Notes: generated by a model from the sequence alone, not told the origin. 61,312 nucleotides of DNA from an uncultured Prevotella sp. (GCA_944320105.1 CALUGA010000011.1:1-61312), one strand, 5' to 3'; shown: positions 9,601 through 18,807, counted from the stretch's first letter. Translations and numbers: made by a program.

Positions 9601-10143
9601 TCAAACCTTTACGATAATCTTCCCGCCCTCATCAAGGGCCTGCATGTTGAGTGGTATAAGGTTGTGATGGCGCTCCGGCAGTGTCTTTTTCAGAGCCTTC
9701 TCAATGCCACCACTGCTTATTATGGGGCACACCTTGAGAAATCCGCCAAGCACAATCATGTTGAATATCTTGCCGTTCTTCATCTCGGCAGCCTTGTCCA
9801 TGGCGTCCACACGGTACACGGTTATGTCCTTTCTCACAGGTGGATTGATGATGCCATAACCGTCGTATATCAATATTCCGCCCGGCTTCAGCTTCGGCTC
9901 AAACTTCTCAAGCGATGGTTGGTTGAGCACTATGGCCACATCATAAGAACTCAATATGGGCGACGAAATCTTGTCATCGCTCACAATGACGGTCACATTG
10001 GCAGTGCCGCCGCGCTGCTCTGGCCCGTATGCAGGCATCCAAGTAACCTCCTTGCCATCCATCAGACCCGAGTAAGCAAGAATCTTGCCCATCGACAAGA
10101 CACCCTGCCCGCCAAAACCGGAAATTATTATTTCTTTCTTCAT
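9601..10143 (-). CDS. 2-oxoacid:ferredoxin oxidoreductase, gamma subunit
   Basis: Gamma domain of the four-subunit 2-oxoacid:ferredoxin oxidoreductases, which oxidatively decarboxylate a 2-oxoacid to an acyl-CoA and reduce ferredoxin. The N-terminal motif ISGFGGQGVLSMGKILAYSG and GPEQRGGTANVTVIVSD are typical. I chose the ATG giving MKKEIIISGFGG; an ATG four codons upstream (10155) would also work. It is the last gene of the - strand operon. The specific substrate (2-oxoisovalerate, 2-oxoglutarate or other) cannot be read from the sequence. Confidence 0.9.
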   Translation of the reverse strand: MKKEIIISGFGGQGVLSMGKILAYSGLMDGKEVTWMPAYGPEQRGGTANVTVIVSDDKISSPILSSYDVAIVLNQPSLEKFEPKLKPGGILIYDGYGIINPPVRKDITVYRVDAMDKAAEMKNGKIFNMIVLGGFLKVCPIISSGGIEKALKKTLPERHHNLIPLNMQALDEGGKIIVKV

Positions 10144-10190
10144 ATCGGTTTCCATTAAAAACTTTGGTTAAATAACGGTCAAGCCATCCG

Positions 10191-10949
10191 TCAGATAGTG
10201 TCCTTGAGATCACCTTTAGGGTAGTACGGAAACATATTCTCCTCCATCCACTTGTTAGCCTGGAGAGGAGTGAGCTTCCAGCCGCTGTTGCAGGTAGACA
10301 CTATCTCCACAAGACTGCTGCCCTTGCCGTCCATCGAAGCCTGGAAAGCCTTACGGATGGCTTTCTTGGCCTTGCGGATGGAGGCCACCGACTCCACGCT
10401 CTGCCGGGTGACATAGCACGTGCCTTCCAGCTGCGCGGCTATCTCGGTGATTTTCAGCGGATAACCGTGCAAGGCCGGTTCACGCCCGTATGGGCAGGTG
10501 CTCGTTTTCTGCCCTATGAGCGTAGTGGGTGCCATTTGCCCGCCGGTCATGCCATAGATTGCGTTGTTGATGAAGATGATGGTAATGTTTTCGCCCCTGT
10601 TTAGCGCGTGGATTGTCTCGCAAGTGCCTATGCAAGCAAGGTCGCCGTCACCTTGGTAAGTAAAAACGAGGCGGTCGGGCCAAAGCCGCTTGATGCCCGT
10701 AGCCACCGCTGGGGCACGCCCATGCGCAGCCTCCTGCCAGTCGATGTCGATATAACGGTATGCAAACACAGCACACCCCACCGGGCTTACGCCTATGGCC
10801 TTGTCCTCCATGCCCATTTCCTCGATGACTTCAGCCACCAGTTTATGCACCACGCCATGGCTGCATCCCGGACAATAGTGCATCGGGACATCGTTCATCA
10901 ACTTAGGTTTCTCGTAGACAAGATTCTCTGGTGATATGATATTATCCAT
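10191..10949 (-). CDS. 2-oxoacid:ferredoxin oxidoreductase, beta subunit (thiamine diphosphate-binding)
   Basis: Carries the thiamine diphosphate site: MHYCPGCSHG near residue 24 and the motif GDGDLACIGTCE...NNAIYGMTGGQ at about 100-135. The TTLIGQKTSTCPYGRE stretch is typical of the VorA/KorB type. Length 252. It lies 12 bases after the alpha subunit gene and about 47 bases before the chosen gamma start. Residue pattern alone does not separate the branched-chain (Vor) enzyme from the 2-oxoglutarate (Kor) enzyme. Confidence 0.92.
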   Translation of the reverse strand: MDNIISPENLVYEKPKLMNDVPMHYCPGCSHGVVHKLVAEVIEEMGMEDKAIGVSPVGCAVFAYRYIDIDWQEAAHGRAPAVATGIKRLWPDRLVFTYQGDGDLACIGTCETIHALNRGENITIIFINNAIYGMTGGQMAPTTLIGQKTSTCPYGREPALHGYPLKITEIAAQLEGTCYVTRQSVESVASIRKAKKAIRKAFQASMDGKGSSLVEIVSTCNSGWKLTPLQANKWMEENMFPYYPKGDLKDTI

Positions 10950-10961
10950 AACAGTGCCTCC

Positions 10962-12044
10962 TTACATCAGTTTAGTCTTCAGTGCATTAACTATTTCATC
11001 CGGCTCGGGCACGATGCCTCCAAGCCGCCCGAAGTACTCAACGGGTTCGCGCCCATTGATGGCAAGGCGAACGTCCTCCACCATCTGGCCTGCGTTTATC
11101 TCCGCAACAAGCACACCTTTCTTGCCACTCGCGGCTCCGGCAAGCTGCTCCATGGGGAACGGCCACAGAGTTATCGGCCGGAAAAGCCCCACCTTTATTC
11201 CCTCGGCACGGGCTATCTCGATAGCCTTCTGCGCTATGCGAGCCGCGCTTCCGAAAGCAACTATAAGGTAGTCGGCATCATCGCACTGCTGCGTTTCGTA
11301 CCTAACTTCCGCCTTCCTAATCTCGTCGTACTTCTCCTGCAAGTGGATGTTGCGCTGCTCCATCACCTCCGGCTGTAGTTCCAATGAGGTTATGATGTTG
11401 GGCTTCCGACCTCCTATGCGTCCGAACGTTGCCCAAGGACATTCGCGCATTATCTCTTCCTCGGTGCGCCGCGGCTTGTATGGCGGCAGCACCACTTTCT
11501 CCATCATCTGCCCAATGACCCCATCGCTGAGTATCATGGCCGGTATGCGGTACTTGAATGCGAGGTTGAAGGCTAAGTCTACAAAGTCGGCCATCTCCTG
11601 CACCGAGTTTGGCGCAAGCACTATTATATAGTAATCGCCGTTGCCGCCGCCGCGTGTAGCCTGGAAATAGTCGCTCTGCGATGGCTGGATAGTGCCAAGC
11701 CCGGGGCCGCCGCGCTGCACGTTGACGATTACGCCGGGCAGCTCCGCACCGGCCATATATGCAATACCCTCCTGCATCAAGGCCACGCCTGGACTCGACG
11801 ACGACGTCATAGCCCTCTTGCCGGCAGCAGCAGCTCCATATACCATGTTTATAGAAGCCACCTCGCTCTCGGCCTGCACGACCACCATGCCTGTGGTCTC
11901 CCACGGCTTTTCGAGCGCAAGCGTCTCAATAACCTCACTCTGCGGCGTGATGGGATAGCCAAAGTATCCGTCCACCCCGCAACGAATCGCGGCACGGGCT
12001 ATAGCCTCGTTGCCTTTCATAAGTGTCACTTCCTGGTCAGCCAT
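10962..12044 (-). CDS. vorB: 2-oxoacid:ferredoxin oxidoreductase, alpha subunit (VorB type)
   Basis: Alpha subunit of 360 residues; homologues are named 3-methyl-2-oxobutanoate dehydrogenase subunit VorB. Visible features: MKGNEAIARAAIRCGVDGYFGYPITPQSE at the N terminus (pyrimidine-binding domain of the oxidoreductase), SSSPGVALMQEGIAYMAGAELP, and a C-terminal domain with VAFGSAARIAQKAIE and LFRPITLWPFP. Four bases downstream of the ferredoxin-like subunit. In an anaerobe the enzyme would couple amino-acid-derived 2-oxoacids to reduced ferredoxin, or run in the reductive direction. Confidence 0.92.
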   Translation of the reverse strand: MADQEVTLMKGNEAIARAAIRCGVDGYFGYPITPQSEVIETLALEKPWETTGMVVVQAESEVASINMVYGAAAAGKRAMTSSSSPGVALMQEGIAYMAGAELPGVIVNVQRGGPGLGTIQPSQSDYFQATRGGGNGDYYIIVLAPNSVQEMADFVDLAFNLAFKYRIPAMILSDGVIGQMMEKVVLPPYKPRRTEEEIMRECPWATFGRIGGRKPNIITSLELQPEVMEQRNIHLQEKYDEIRKAEVRYETQQCDDADYLIVAFGSAARIAQKAIEIARAEGIKVGLFRPITLWPFPMEQLAGAASGKKGVLVAEINAGQMVEDVRLAINGREPVEYFGRLGGIVPEPDEIVNALKTKLM

Positions 12045-12048
12045 AGCC

Positions 12049-12279
12049 TCATTCCTCCATTTTTTTCCTATATACAGTTATGCATCCGTCGGGGCACACA
12101 ACGGCACACGCTGCACATCCTACGCAGGCTTCGCCCCTTACCGGCTCCACGTAGGGATAACCATGGACGTTGACCCTCTTGCCCAAGGCAATGACATCCT
12201 GCGGGCAGGCCTCCACGCAGAGCGAGCAACCCTTGCACCTGTCAGTATTCACGACGATGGCGCCTCTGATTTTACCCAT
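12049..12279 (-). CDS. 4Fe-4S dicluster ferredoxin-like subunit (delta) of the 2-oxoacid oxidoreductase
   Basis: Small 76-residue protein with two complete 4Fe-4S motifs, CKGCSLCVEACP near residue 16 and CVGCAACAVVCP near 51. This is the electron-transfer subunit of the complex; the operon order delta-alpha-beta-gamma is usual for the VorB family. It is preceded 40 bases upstream by a very small TPR gene. Confidence 0.92.
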   Translation of the reverse strand: MGKIRGAIVVNTDRCKGCSLCVEACPQDVIALGKRVNVHGYPYVEPVRGEACVGCAACAVVCPDGCITVYRKKMEE

Positions 12280-12319
12280 AAAGTATTCTCCTTTCTCTAA
12301 TCTCAGTTAAGCTATATCA

Positions 12320-12499
12320 CTAAGGATTGTAGGCATCCTTGTTGTAAAAGTTCAGTATGTCGTCGAGCATCGCCTTTGCCTCCGCCGCAGGGCTGTCTGG
12401 ATCCAGCTCCATGGCAGCCACGTAGCTGTTGATGGCCATCTGCCAGTTGCCCTCGCGGCGGTATCGGTTGCCCTGCTTGTAATACTCCTCAGCAGTCAT
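12320..12499 (-). CDS. Very small TPR-like protein (59 residues) in the oxidoreductase operon
   Basis: Reading from the ATG at 12499 gives a 59-residue protein beginning MTAEEYYKQGNRYRREGNW and ending NKDAYNP. It holds about one and a half TPR helices (YYKQGNRYRREGNWQMAINSY...AMELDPDSPAAEAKAMLDDI), matching the TPR pattern at G, Y, A and P positions. The stop codon TAG is followed at once by TGA. It fits between folD (13 bases away) and the 4Fe-4S subunit (40 bases away) without overlap, which supports it being a real gene. Role unknown; an assembly or scaffold function for the complex is a guess. Confidence 0.78.
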   Translation of the reverse strand: MTAEEYYKQGNRYRREGNWQMAINSYVAAMELDPDSPAAEAKAMLDDILNFYNKDAYNP

Positions 12500-12512
12500 G
12501 ACAGAAGCCTGC

Positions 12513-13391
12513 TTACCGATAATACTTTTTTTCCCCGGCGGCCAGGGTATTCTTCATCAGCGAGCAGATTGTCATCGGCCCTACGCCACCCGGTACGGGG
12601 GTGATGAACGAGCACTTGGGAGCCACCTCGTCGAACTTGACGTCGCCATTGAGGCGGAAGCCGCTCTTGCGCGAAGCGTCAGGCACCCGCGTCGTACCAA
12701 CATCAATGATCACTGCCCCGGGCTTTACCATATCGGCCGTCACGAAGTCGGGGCGGCCGATCGCGGCTATTATGATGTCGGCCTGCCGACACTCTTCCTT
12801 GAGCGTGGCCGAATGGCTGTGGCATACCGTCACCGTGGCGTCGCCATATTGCTTCTGCATCATCAGTTGAGCCATGGGCTTGCCAACTATATTGCTTCGG
12901 CCAAGAATTACGCACTTCTTGCCGCTCGTCTCCACGTTATAACGACGCAGCAGCGTAAGTATGCCCAGCGGTGTGGCGGAAATGAAGCACGGCAGGCCGA
13001 TTGCCATTCGTCCCACATTTACGGGGTGAAAACCATCCACATCCTTGCGGTAGTCAATAGCTTCGATTACTTTCTGCTCGTCGATGTGCTTTGGCAGTGG
13101 CAGCTGCACGATGAAACCGTCCACATCAGGGTCTGCATTCAGCCTGCCTACGCAAGCCAGGAGTTCGTCTTCAGTCACAGAGTCCTCAAAGCGGATGAGC
13201 GACGACTTGAAGCCACAAGCCTCACAGGCAATGACCTTATTCTTAACGTAAGTCTCCGAACCGCCGTCATGCCCCACAAGCACGGCAGCCAGGTGAGGAC
13301 GCTTGCCTCCGGCAGCCACAATGGCGGCCACCTCCTGTGCTATCTCTTCTTTTATCTTGGCCGCAGTGGCCTTTCCATCTATAAGTTGCAT
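12513..13391 (-). CDS. folD: Bifunctional methylenetetrahydrofolate dehydrogenase / cyclohydrolase
   Basis: Interconverts 5,10-methylene-, 5,10-methenyl- and 10-formyl-tetrahydrofolate for purine and formyl-Met synthesis. The 292-residue protein has the catalytic Lys region [16 protein letters not shown] (YxxxK), [10 protein letters not shown], the NADP-binding [18 protein letters not shown], and the C-terminal [16 protein letters not shown]. It starts 11 bases after ffh and ends 13 bases before the small TPR gene, so ffh, folD and the oxidoreductase genes may form one transcript. Confidence 0.96.
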   Translation of the reverse strand: MQLIDGKATAAKIKEEIAQEVAAIVAAGGKRPHLAAVLVGHDGGSETYVKNKVIACEACGFKSSLIRFEDSVTEDELLACVGRLNADPDVDGFIVQLPLPKHIDEQKVIEAIDYRKDVDGFHPVNVGRMAIGLPCFISATPLGILTLLRRYNVETSGKKCVILGRSNIVGKPMAQLMMQKQYGDATVTVCHSHSATLKEECRQADIIIAAIGRPDFVTADMVKPGAVIIDVGTTRVPDASRKSGFRLNGDVKFDEVAPKCSFITPVPGGVGPMTICSLMKNTLAAGEKKYYR

Positions 13392-13402
13392 ATCGTAATG
13401 TT

Positions 13403-14752
13403 TTATCTCAGTCTTCCTTTCATCTGCCTCATGGCGTTGGCCATCTGCATCATCTTGCTGTTAGGCGCGCCGGTTACGAGTTTCATCATCGAGCGCATCT
13501 GGTCAAACTGCTTCATGAGCCGGCTTACGTCCTGCAGTGTTGTTCCCGACCCCTTGGCTATGCGCATACGGCGGCTTTGGTTGATTATCTTGGGGTTCGA
13601 CCTCTCCTTTGGCGTCATGCTGTAGATTATGGCTTCGATGTTCTTCAGCACGCTGTCGTCAATGTCGATATCCTTTATCGCCTTGCCCATGCCCGGAATC
13701 ATGGCAGCCAGGTCCTTAAGGTTGCCCATCTTCTTTATCTGCTGTATCTGGGCGAGGAAGTCGTTGAAATCGAATTGGTTCTTGCGTATCTTCTTCTCAA
13801 GTTCCTTGGCCTGCTTCTCGTCAAACTGCTCCTGGGCGCGCTCCACGAGGCTCACGATGTCGCCCATGCCCAATATGCGGTCGGCCATGCGGGCAGGATG
13901 GAACACGTCGATGGCCTCCATCTTCTCGCCGGTGCCTATGAATTTTATGGGCTTGGTGACCACGGTGCGTATCGACAGGGCTGCACCGCCGCGAGTGTCG
14001 CCGTCGAGCTTGGTCAGCACAACGCCATCGAAGTCGAGCCTGTCGTTGAATTCCTTGGCAGTGTTGACAGCGTCCTGTCCAGTCATGGAGTCAACCACGA
14101 ACAGCGTCTCGTCCGGTTTCACGGCCTCCTTTAGCGTGGCTATCTCGTCCATCATCTGCTCGTCTACCGCAAGGCGGCCGGCAGTATCTATTATAACCAC
14201 GTCGTTACCCTTGGCCTTAGCCTCGCGTATGGCATTCTGGGCAATGGCCACCACGTCCTTGTTGCCCGGCTCCGAATATACCGGCACGCCCACGGTCTGC
14301 CCTACCACACCAAGCTGTTCGATGGCAGCCGGGCGGTAAACATCGCAAGCCACGAGCAGAGGGTTCTTGCGGTTCTTTGCCTTAAGCATGTTTGCCAGCT
14401 TGCCGCTGAACGTCGTCTTTCCCGAGCCCTGCAAGCCAGACATTAGTATTATGGCCGGACGGCCCTCAAGATGCAACTCTGAAGCAGTGCCTCCCATGAG
14501 TTCCGCCAGCTCGTCGTGCACTATCTTCACCATGAGCTGACCCGGCTTCACGGCCGTGAGCACGTTCATGCCCAACGCTTTCTGCTTCACAGTGTCAGTG
14601 AATGTCTTGGCCACCTTGTAGTTTACGTCGGCATCGAGCAGCGCACGGCGCACATCCTTCAGCGTCTCGGCAACGTTTATCTCGGTTATTTTCCCTTCGC
14701 CCTTCAGTATCTTGAATGAGCGTTCAAGTCTGTCGCTTAAGTTTTCAAACAT
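13403..14752 (-). CDS. ffh: Signal recognition particle protein Ffh (SRP54)
   Basis: GTPase of the signal recognition particle; binds 4.5S RNA and hydrophobic signal sequences on nascent chains and targets them to FtsY at the membrane. 449 residues: N domain (1-90), G domain with [15 protein letters not shown] near 110, [37 protein letters not shown], and a Met-rich M domain (about 330-449, [12 protein letters not shown] then many Met residues). Its promoter is the TATCTTTG at 14863-14870, giving a leader of about 105 bases. No SRP RNA gene was found nearby. Confidence 0.97.
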   Translation of the reverse strand: MFENLSDRLERSFKILKGEGKITEINVAETLKDVRRALLDADVNYKVAKTFTDTVKQKALGMNVLTAVKPGQLMVKIVHDELAELMGGTASELHLEGRPAIILMSGLQGSGKTTFSGKLANMLKAKNRKNPLLVACDVYRPAAIEQLGVVGQTVGVPVYSEPGNKDVVAIAQNAIREAKAKGNDVVIIDTAGRLAVDEQMMDEIATLKEAVKPDETLFVVDSMTGQDAVNTAKEFNDRLDFDGVVLTKLDGDTRGGAALSIRTVVTKPIKFIGTGEKMEAIDVFHPARMADRILGMGDIVSLVERAQEQFDEKQAKELEKKIRKNQFDFNDFLAQIQQIKKMGNLKDLAAMIPGMGKAIKDIDIDDSVLKNIEAIIYSMTPKERSNPKIINQSRRMRIAKGSGTTLQDVSRLMKQFDQMRSMMKLVTGAPNSKMMQMANAMRQMKGRLR

Positions 14753-14862
14753 ATATAACTATGTATAATCTGTAATGTCGCAATACCTACCAAATTTGCA
14801 ATTGACAATGCTTGAACGGACACATGGCATACACTGCCCTGCCCCAAGCTGCCTATCTTATG

Positions 14863-14894
14863 CAAAGATAATTCTTATTATCAAGAAAAGCAAA
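14863..14894 (-). promoter_or_regulatory. ffh operon promoter (-33 and -7)
   Basis: On the - strand TTTG (14891-14894) is followed after 20 bases by TATCTTTG (14863-14870), matching the Bacteroidota TTTG-N19/20-TAnnTTTG layout. It would drive ffh, folD and possibly the oxidoreductase genes. Confidence 0.75.
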
Positions 14895-15125
14895 TTTGCA
14901 GAAGATGTTTTAAAGTATTTTAAAACGGCAGAAAGGCAAACTGCGCACATGCAAATTACGTGTGCAGTGGCTGGACATTCAACCTCGGCAGCCATCATTT
15001 AATGCCTTAACAACTGAGGCGGAATGTGCTTGTGGTGAAATGGCGTAATGCGCAAAAATAGCAAAAATCACCACACAAGACACCACTTTTCGGCAGCTAT
15101 GCTGTGGTTTGGCATAATCTGGCAC
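14871..15125. other. Divergent intergenic region between ffh and the AAA+ ATPase gene
   Basis: Apart from the two divergent promoters I see no gene, strong hairpin or tandem repeat here. One stretch near 14935-14960 (GGCAAACTGCGCACATGC) weakly resembles a single unit of the 22-bp repeat family found elsewhere in this window, but there is no second unit beside it. Confidence 0.5.
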
Positions 15126-15133
15126 TACTTTTG
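15126..15133 (+). promoter_or_regulatory. Promoter of the AAA+ ATPase gene, -7 element
   Basis: TACTTTTG matches TAnnTTTG. It sits between the first upstream in-frame start codons and the two likely starts (15137 and 15170), and so argues against any start upstream of 15137. Confidence 0.65.
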
Positions 15134-15169
15134 CACATGGAAACTACAAGAGATGAAAGGAACAACAAG

Positions 15170-16876
15170 ATGGTAAAGGAAATCAAGAATGCCTCATCGG
15201 GCAAGGCCAAGAAGGCAACCACGACAACCACCAGACTGGATCTGCTCAACGCCATTGAACAGATAGTGGAACTCTCTGACGGCTCCAACCTTAGCGACGA
15301 TTTCTTCAAGAAAGCCAGCAAGCCAATAGGCTACGTATGCCGACGGTTCGAAGTGACGAAGGTGCAGGCTGTGCTGCTTTCAATCATGATAGACAAATGC
15401 AATGACAACAACATTGAGCTTGACGACATTTCATCACACTTGCACTGCCGCAACGTAAGGATGATAAAGCATATAGAAGACCTCAATGAACTGGAACGGC
15501 GAAAGCTCGTACGCTGTAGCCGCCGACGCGACTCCGTAAGCTACCGGGTGCCTATGCAGGTGGTGGAAGCCCTGAAGGACAACAAGGCTTACACGCCGCC
15601 AGCACTCACCGGTATAACAGATGAAGAGCTTTTCATTGAATTGGATAAGCTGTTCACTGAACGACGCAACGACGAGCTTACGTACAACGCCATGGCAGAA
15701 GAAATCGACCTGCTCCTGGAGGGCAACAAGCAAAACGGCTTTGCAAAGAGCTTCCTTACAGACAAGCTCATAGAGGCAAATTGCTCCAAGAACGACAAGC
15801 TGTTGCTGCTGTTCCTCTGCCACCAGCTCGTTAACAACGACGATGAGGAAATCTTCGCCGGGCAGTTTGAAGACCTTTTCATACACAAGATGGTAGCCAA
15901 GAAAATAAAGAACGAGCTGTCGACCGGCAACAATGTACTGCAACGCATCGGCTACATTGACTTCAACAACAACGAGGGCATGGCCGACCGCAACTCTTAC
16001 TGCCTCACCGACAAGGCCAAGCAAGCACTGCTATCCAGCATGGGCATAACCTCAAGGATGGCTTCACGCACCAAAGAACTTACGCTCTGCGGCAATATCG
16101 TCCCGAAAAGGCTCTTCTACAACCAGCGTGAAGGCAGGCAAATAGAACAATTGGCATCGCTGCTGTCTGCCGAAAAGTTCTGCAATGTGCGCCGCCGACT
16201 CATTGAGGCCGGCATGCGCAGCGGTTTCGCTTGCCTCTTCTACGGCGCGCCCGGCACCGGCAAGACCGAAACAGCCCTGCAACTGGCCCGTCGCACCGGA
16301 CGCGACATCATGCAGGTGGACTTCTCCAATATAAAAAGCTGCTGGGTGGGCGAAAGCGAAAAGAACATAAAGGCTCTCTTCGACCGCTACCGCACGCTCT
16401 GTGCCGATTCTGAAACAATTCCGATATTGCTCTTCAACGAGGCCGACGCAATAATCGGCAAACGCCACGAGGGCGCGGAACGGGCTGTGGACAAGATGGA
16501 GAATACCATACAAAACATAATCCTACAAGAGATGGAGACACTCGACGGAATCCTCATCGCCACTACAAACCTAACGCAAAACATGGACAAGGCATTTGAG
16601 AGGCGCTTCTTGTACAAGGTCGAGTTCACCAAGCCTTCCCTTGAAGCCAAGTGCGCTATATGGCAGTCAATGATACCAAAAATGAGCGATGACGACGCCA
16701 CAGAGCTGGCAAGGCGATACGACTTAAGTGGAGGGCAGATAGAGAACATCGCGCGCAAGCACACCATAGAAAACATCCTCGACGGCAGCAACGAGACTTG
16801 CTTCAGCCGGCTAACAGTCTTATGCGATGAAGAACTGATAGCCCGGCAAGGCCAAAGGCAGAAAATCGGATTCTGA
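15170..16876 (+). CDS. AAA+ family ATPase with N-terminal helical/winged-helix region
   Basis: Cytoplasmic AAA+ protein of 568 residues from the chosen ATG; an ATG at 15137 is possible but would sit on the transcription start. The ATPase module is in the C-terminal half: Walker A YGAPGTGKTETA, the pore-like stretch FSNIKSCWVGESEKNIK, Walker B ILLFNEADAI, sensor-1 IATTNLTQNMDKAFERRF, sensor-2 GGQIENIARK. The Walker B has Asn where Asp is usual, with the catalytic Glu kept. The N-terminal 250 residues are alpha-helical and charged with no recognised domain. Substrate unknown. It stands alone, with its own promoter and terminator. Confidence 0.82.
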   Translation: MVKEIKNASSGKAKKATTTTTRLDLLNAIEQIVELSDGSNLSDDFFKKASKPIGYVCRRFEVTKVQAVLLSIMIDKCNDNNIELDDISSHLHCRNVRMIKHIEDLNELERRKLVRCSRRRDSVSYRVPMQVVEALKDNKAYTPPALTGITDEELFIELDKLFTERRNDELTYNAMAEEIDLLLEGNKQNGFAKSFLTDKLIEANCSKNDKLLLLFLCHQLVNNDDEEIFAGQFEDLFIHKMVAKKIKNELSTGNNVLQRIGYIDFNNNEGMADRNSYCLTDKAKQALLSSMGITSRMASRTKELTLCGNIVPKRLFYNQREGRQIEQLASLLSAEKFCNVRRRLIEAGMRSGFACLFYGAPGTGKTETALQLARRTGRDIMQVDFSNIKSCWVGESEKNIKALFDRYRTLCADSETIPILLFNEADAIIGKRHEGAERAVDKMENTIQNIILQEMETLDGILIATTNLTQNMDKAFERRFLYKVEFTKPSLEAKCAIWQSMIPKMSDDDATELARRYDLSGGQIENIARKHTIENILDGSNETCFSRLTVLCDEELIARQGQRQKIGF

Positions 16877-16912
16877 GCCGCCACACAGATGCCCCCGACA
16901 CCATACACACGA

Positions 16913-16956
16913 AAAGGCGGAAGCCCGGATGCTGTAGCACCAGGCTTCCGCCTTTA
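16913..16956. terminator. Bidirectional terminator between AAA+ ATPase and DUF4293 genes
   Basis: A 13-bp perfect stem AAAGGCGGAAGCC (16913-16925) with GGCTTCCGCCTTT (16943-16955), A-rich on one side and T-rich on the other, between convergent genes. Confidence 0.88.
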
Positions 16957-16973
16957 TACTTGGATATCAATCG

Positions 16974-17432
16974 TTACCTTATCCTGTCTGCAGCCCTCAC
17001 AAGCCGCTCATCGGCCTTGATGGCACGCTGGGCAAGGAATGTAAAGACCAAGGCTGCCATAGGGCATACGCTCGCCCACGATGGAGTGAACTTCACGTCG
17101 GCCGTGCCGGGCATCAGCATCAAGGCGTATGCCGCATATATGGCATACCAACCAACCCGCAGCATTATGCTGAACAGGCAGAAACGAGCTTGCAACCGCC
17201 GGTTGGAATACTTGAAGATGGCATACAAATCCACCGCAGCCGACAATAGCAAAACGACAAAAAGAGGCCACGTGGCAAAGTTGCGGGTGCCAGTGAAGTT
17301 TACAAGCCACAAGTTATACTCATGCGCAAGCTCAAAACCTTCTACGGAAAAGACACCTATCTCCATACATAGGCATACCACGCACAGCACAACTGCCACG
17401 AGCAAGTAAACCGTCTGAATACGCTGTATCAT
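16974..17432 (-). CDS. DUF4293 family membrane protein
   Basis: 152-residue integral membrane protein with four hydrophobic segments (about 7-27, 50-70, 84-108, 118-138). The N-terminal MIQRIQTVYLLVAVVLCV is characteristic of DUF4293, a family confined to Bacteroidota and usually found next to rpoZ, as here (20 bases downstream). Function unknown. Confidence 0.88.
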   Translation of the reverse strand: MIQRIQTVYLLVAVVLCVVCLCMEIGVFSVEGFELAHEYNLWLVNFTGTRNFATWPLFVVLLLSAAVDLYAIFKYSNRRLQARFCLFSIMLRVGWYAIYAAYALMLMPGTADVKFTPSWASVCPMAALVFTFLAQRAIKADERLVRAADRIR

Positions 17433-17452
17433 GACTAAAGGAAGCCTGTTCT

Positions 17453-17794
17453 TTACTTGTCTTCACCCTGCTGGGCATCCTTCGACGGGTCACGCCAATA
17501 TACCTTGCCCTCAACAAACTCCTGCGTGGCAAGTAGCGACGGCTTTGGCAACTTCTCGTAATAACGGGAAATCTCTATTTGCTCGCGGTTTTCAAACACC
17601 TCTTCAAGGCTGTCGTTATAAGAAGCGAATTCTGCCAGTTTCTTGCTGAGGTCTTCCTTTATCTGCACTGAAATCTGGTTGGCACGCTTGGCGATGATTG
17701 CAACACTCTCGTAAATGTTGCCTGTCTCATCACACAAGTCCATGATGTTTCGCGTAACGGTGTTTACCGGAGCTTTTGATTTCTTGTAATCCAT
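17453..17794 (-). CDS. rpoZ: DNA-directed RNA polymerase omega subunit
   Basis: Small subunit that stabilises the beta' subunit of RNA polymerase. The 113-residue protein has the Bacteroidota-type sequence: MDYKKSKAPVNTVTRNI, then NIYESVAIIAKRANQIS (equivalent of the omega core motif) and a C-terminal extension with YYEKLPKPSLLATQEF. Position between bamD and DUF4293 is conserved in the phylum. Confidence 0.9.
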   Translation of the reverse strand: MDYKKSKAPVNTVTRNIMDLCDETGNIYESVAIIAKRANQISVQIKEDLSKKLAEFASYNDSLEEVFENREQIEISRYYEKLPKPSLLATQEFVEGKVYWRDPSKDAQQGEDK

Positions 17795-17932
17795 TTTAAA
17801 ATATTCCTAATCTGAGTTTGGTTTCTATATTCTTGACTTTGAGCTTGCCTCCAACGACCGGCCTGCCACCACGCAATTGCAGAACAAGATTCCATGTACA
17901 ACGGTGGCCGCAGGCATCGAGGCGGCAGCCAT

Positions 17933-18757
17933 TCAGTCTTTCGTAAACTTCTTGCACTTTTCGATGAACTTCTTGGCTGTTGCCGCCTCCTCGCTGTCTG
18001 GATATTCATTGAGGAAGCCATAGCACTCATCCTCGGCATCGCGGTAACGCTCAAGGCGCTTCGCCTCTACACTCTGTTCTGCCAATTCGAACTTGCTTTT
18101 CATTATAAGCACAGCAAAATCCTCCCTCAAGCTGCTGTAAGGATAAGTCTTGAGAGCCTGCTGCGCGGTAATGATGCAAGCCTCGTAGTTTGACCCTCCG
18201 CCTATACAGTTGAGGAAATAGTCGCCCAAGTCATAATAAAGCTTGGCGGAAAGATACTCTTTCATGACCAATTTGTCTTGCAAGGCGAAAAGCTTCTGCT
18301 GCGCCGACGGACGCAACTTCGAGTCGGGATAGAGGTCAAGGAATTGCTGATAAGCGTTTATGGCTCCTACGGTTGGCGTCTGGTCCAGACGCGGTTCTGG
18401 CGTACTTTCATACAGCGACTGCCCTATGTAATAGGCGGCCTGCTCTGCATATATGCCCTTGGGATAGGAAGAGAAGTATTTTTTGAACGTCGCCGACGCG
18501 CTTTCGTAATCCCTATCGCAGTATTCTGCCATCGCCAACATATAGAGGCTCTCCTCGCCGCTGTCGGTTCCCTTCAGGATTGTTACGAGTTCCTGCAGAA
18601 GCGACACGGCGTGCATATACTTGCCATTGGCATAGCACTCCTTTGCGTACTCATATTTATATGCGTAATCGCCAGACTTATATACGCGGTTGAACTCCGT
18701 CGCGCAACCGCTAAAGAGGGCTGCGCAGCAAAACAATATGAAAATCCTGCTCTTCAT
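17933..18757 (-). CDS. bamD: Outer membrane protein assembly factor BamD
   Basis: Periplasmic lipoprotein of the BAM complex, which inserts beta-barrel proteins into the outer membrane. 274 residues with a lipoprotein signal peptide ending FSGC (Cys18) and five TPR-like repeats (for example AKECYANGKYMHAVSLLQELV, AYYIGQSLYES...AINAYQQFLDLYPDSKLRP). First gene of the bamD-rpoZ-DUF4293 cluster; the gap to rpoZ is 138 bases. Driven by a complete TTTG-N19-TAATTTTG promoter just upstream. Confidence 0.93.
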   Translation of the reverse strand: MKSRIFILFCCAALFSGCATEFNRVYKSGDYAYKYEYAKECYANGKYMHAVSLLQELVTILKGTDSGEESLYMLAMAEYCDRDYESASATFKKYFSSYPKGIYAEQAAYYIGQSLYESTPEPRLDQTPTVGAINAYQQFLDLYPDSKLRPSAQQKLFALQDKLVMKEYLSAKLYYDLGDYFLNCIGGGSNYEACIITAQQALKTYPYSSLREDFAVLIMKSKFELAEQSVEAKRLERYRDAEDECYGFLNEYPDSEEAATAKKFIEKCKKFTKD

Positions 18758-18776
18758 CCGTTGCTGTTTTGGATTG

Positions 18777-18807
18777 CAAAATTAGTCATTTTCCGCAGAT
18801 AATCAAA
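18777..18807 (-). promoter_or_regulatory. bamD promoter (-33 and -7)
   Basis: TTTG (18804-18807, - strand), 19 bases, then TAATTTTG (18777-18784): a textbook Bacteroidota promoter 20 bases before the bamD ATG. Confidence 0.85.

Noticed and set aside
12498-13625. 375-codon + strand frame opposite folD and ffh
   Set aside because: Antisense shadow of two well-identified genes; the product is His/Arg-rich with no family resemblance.
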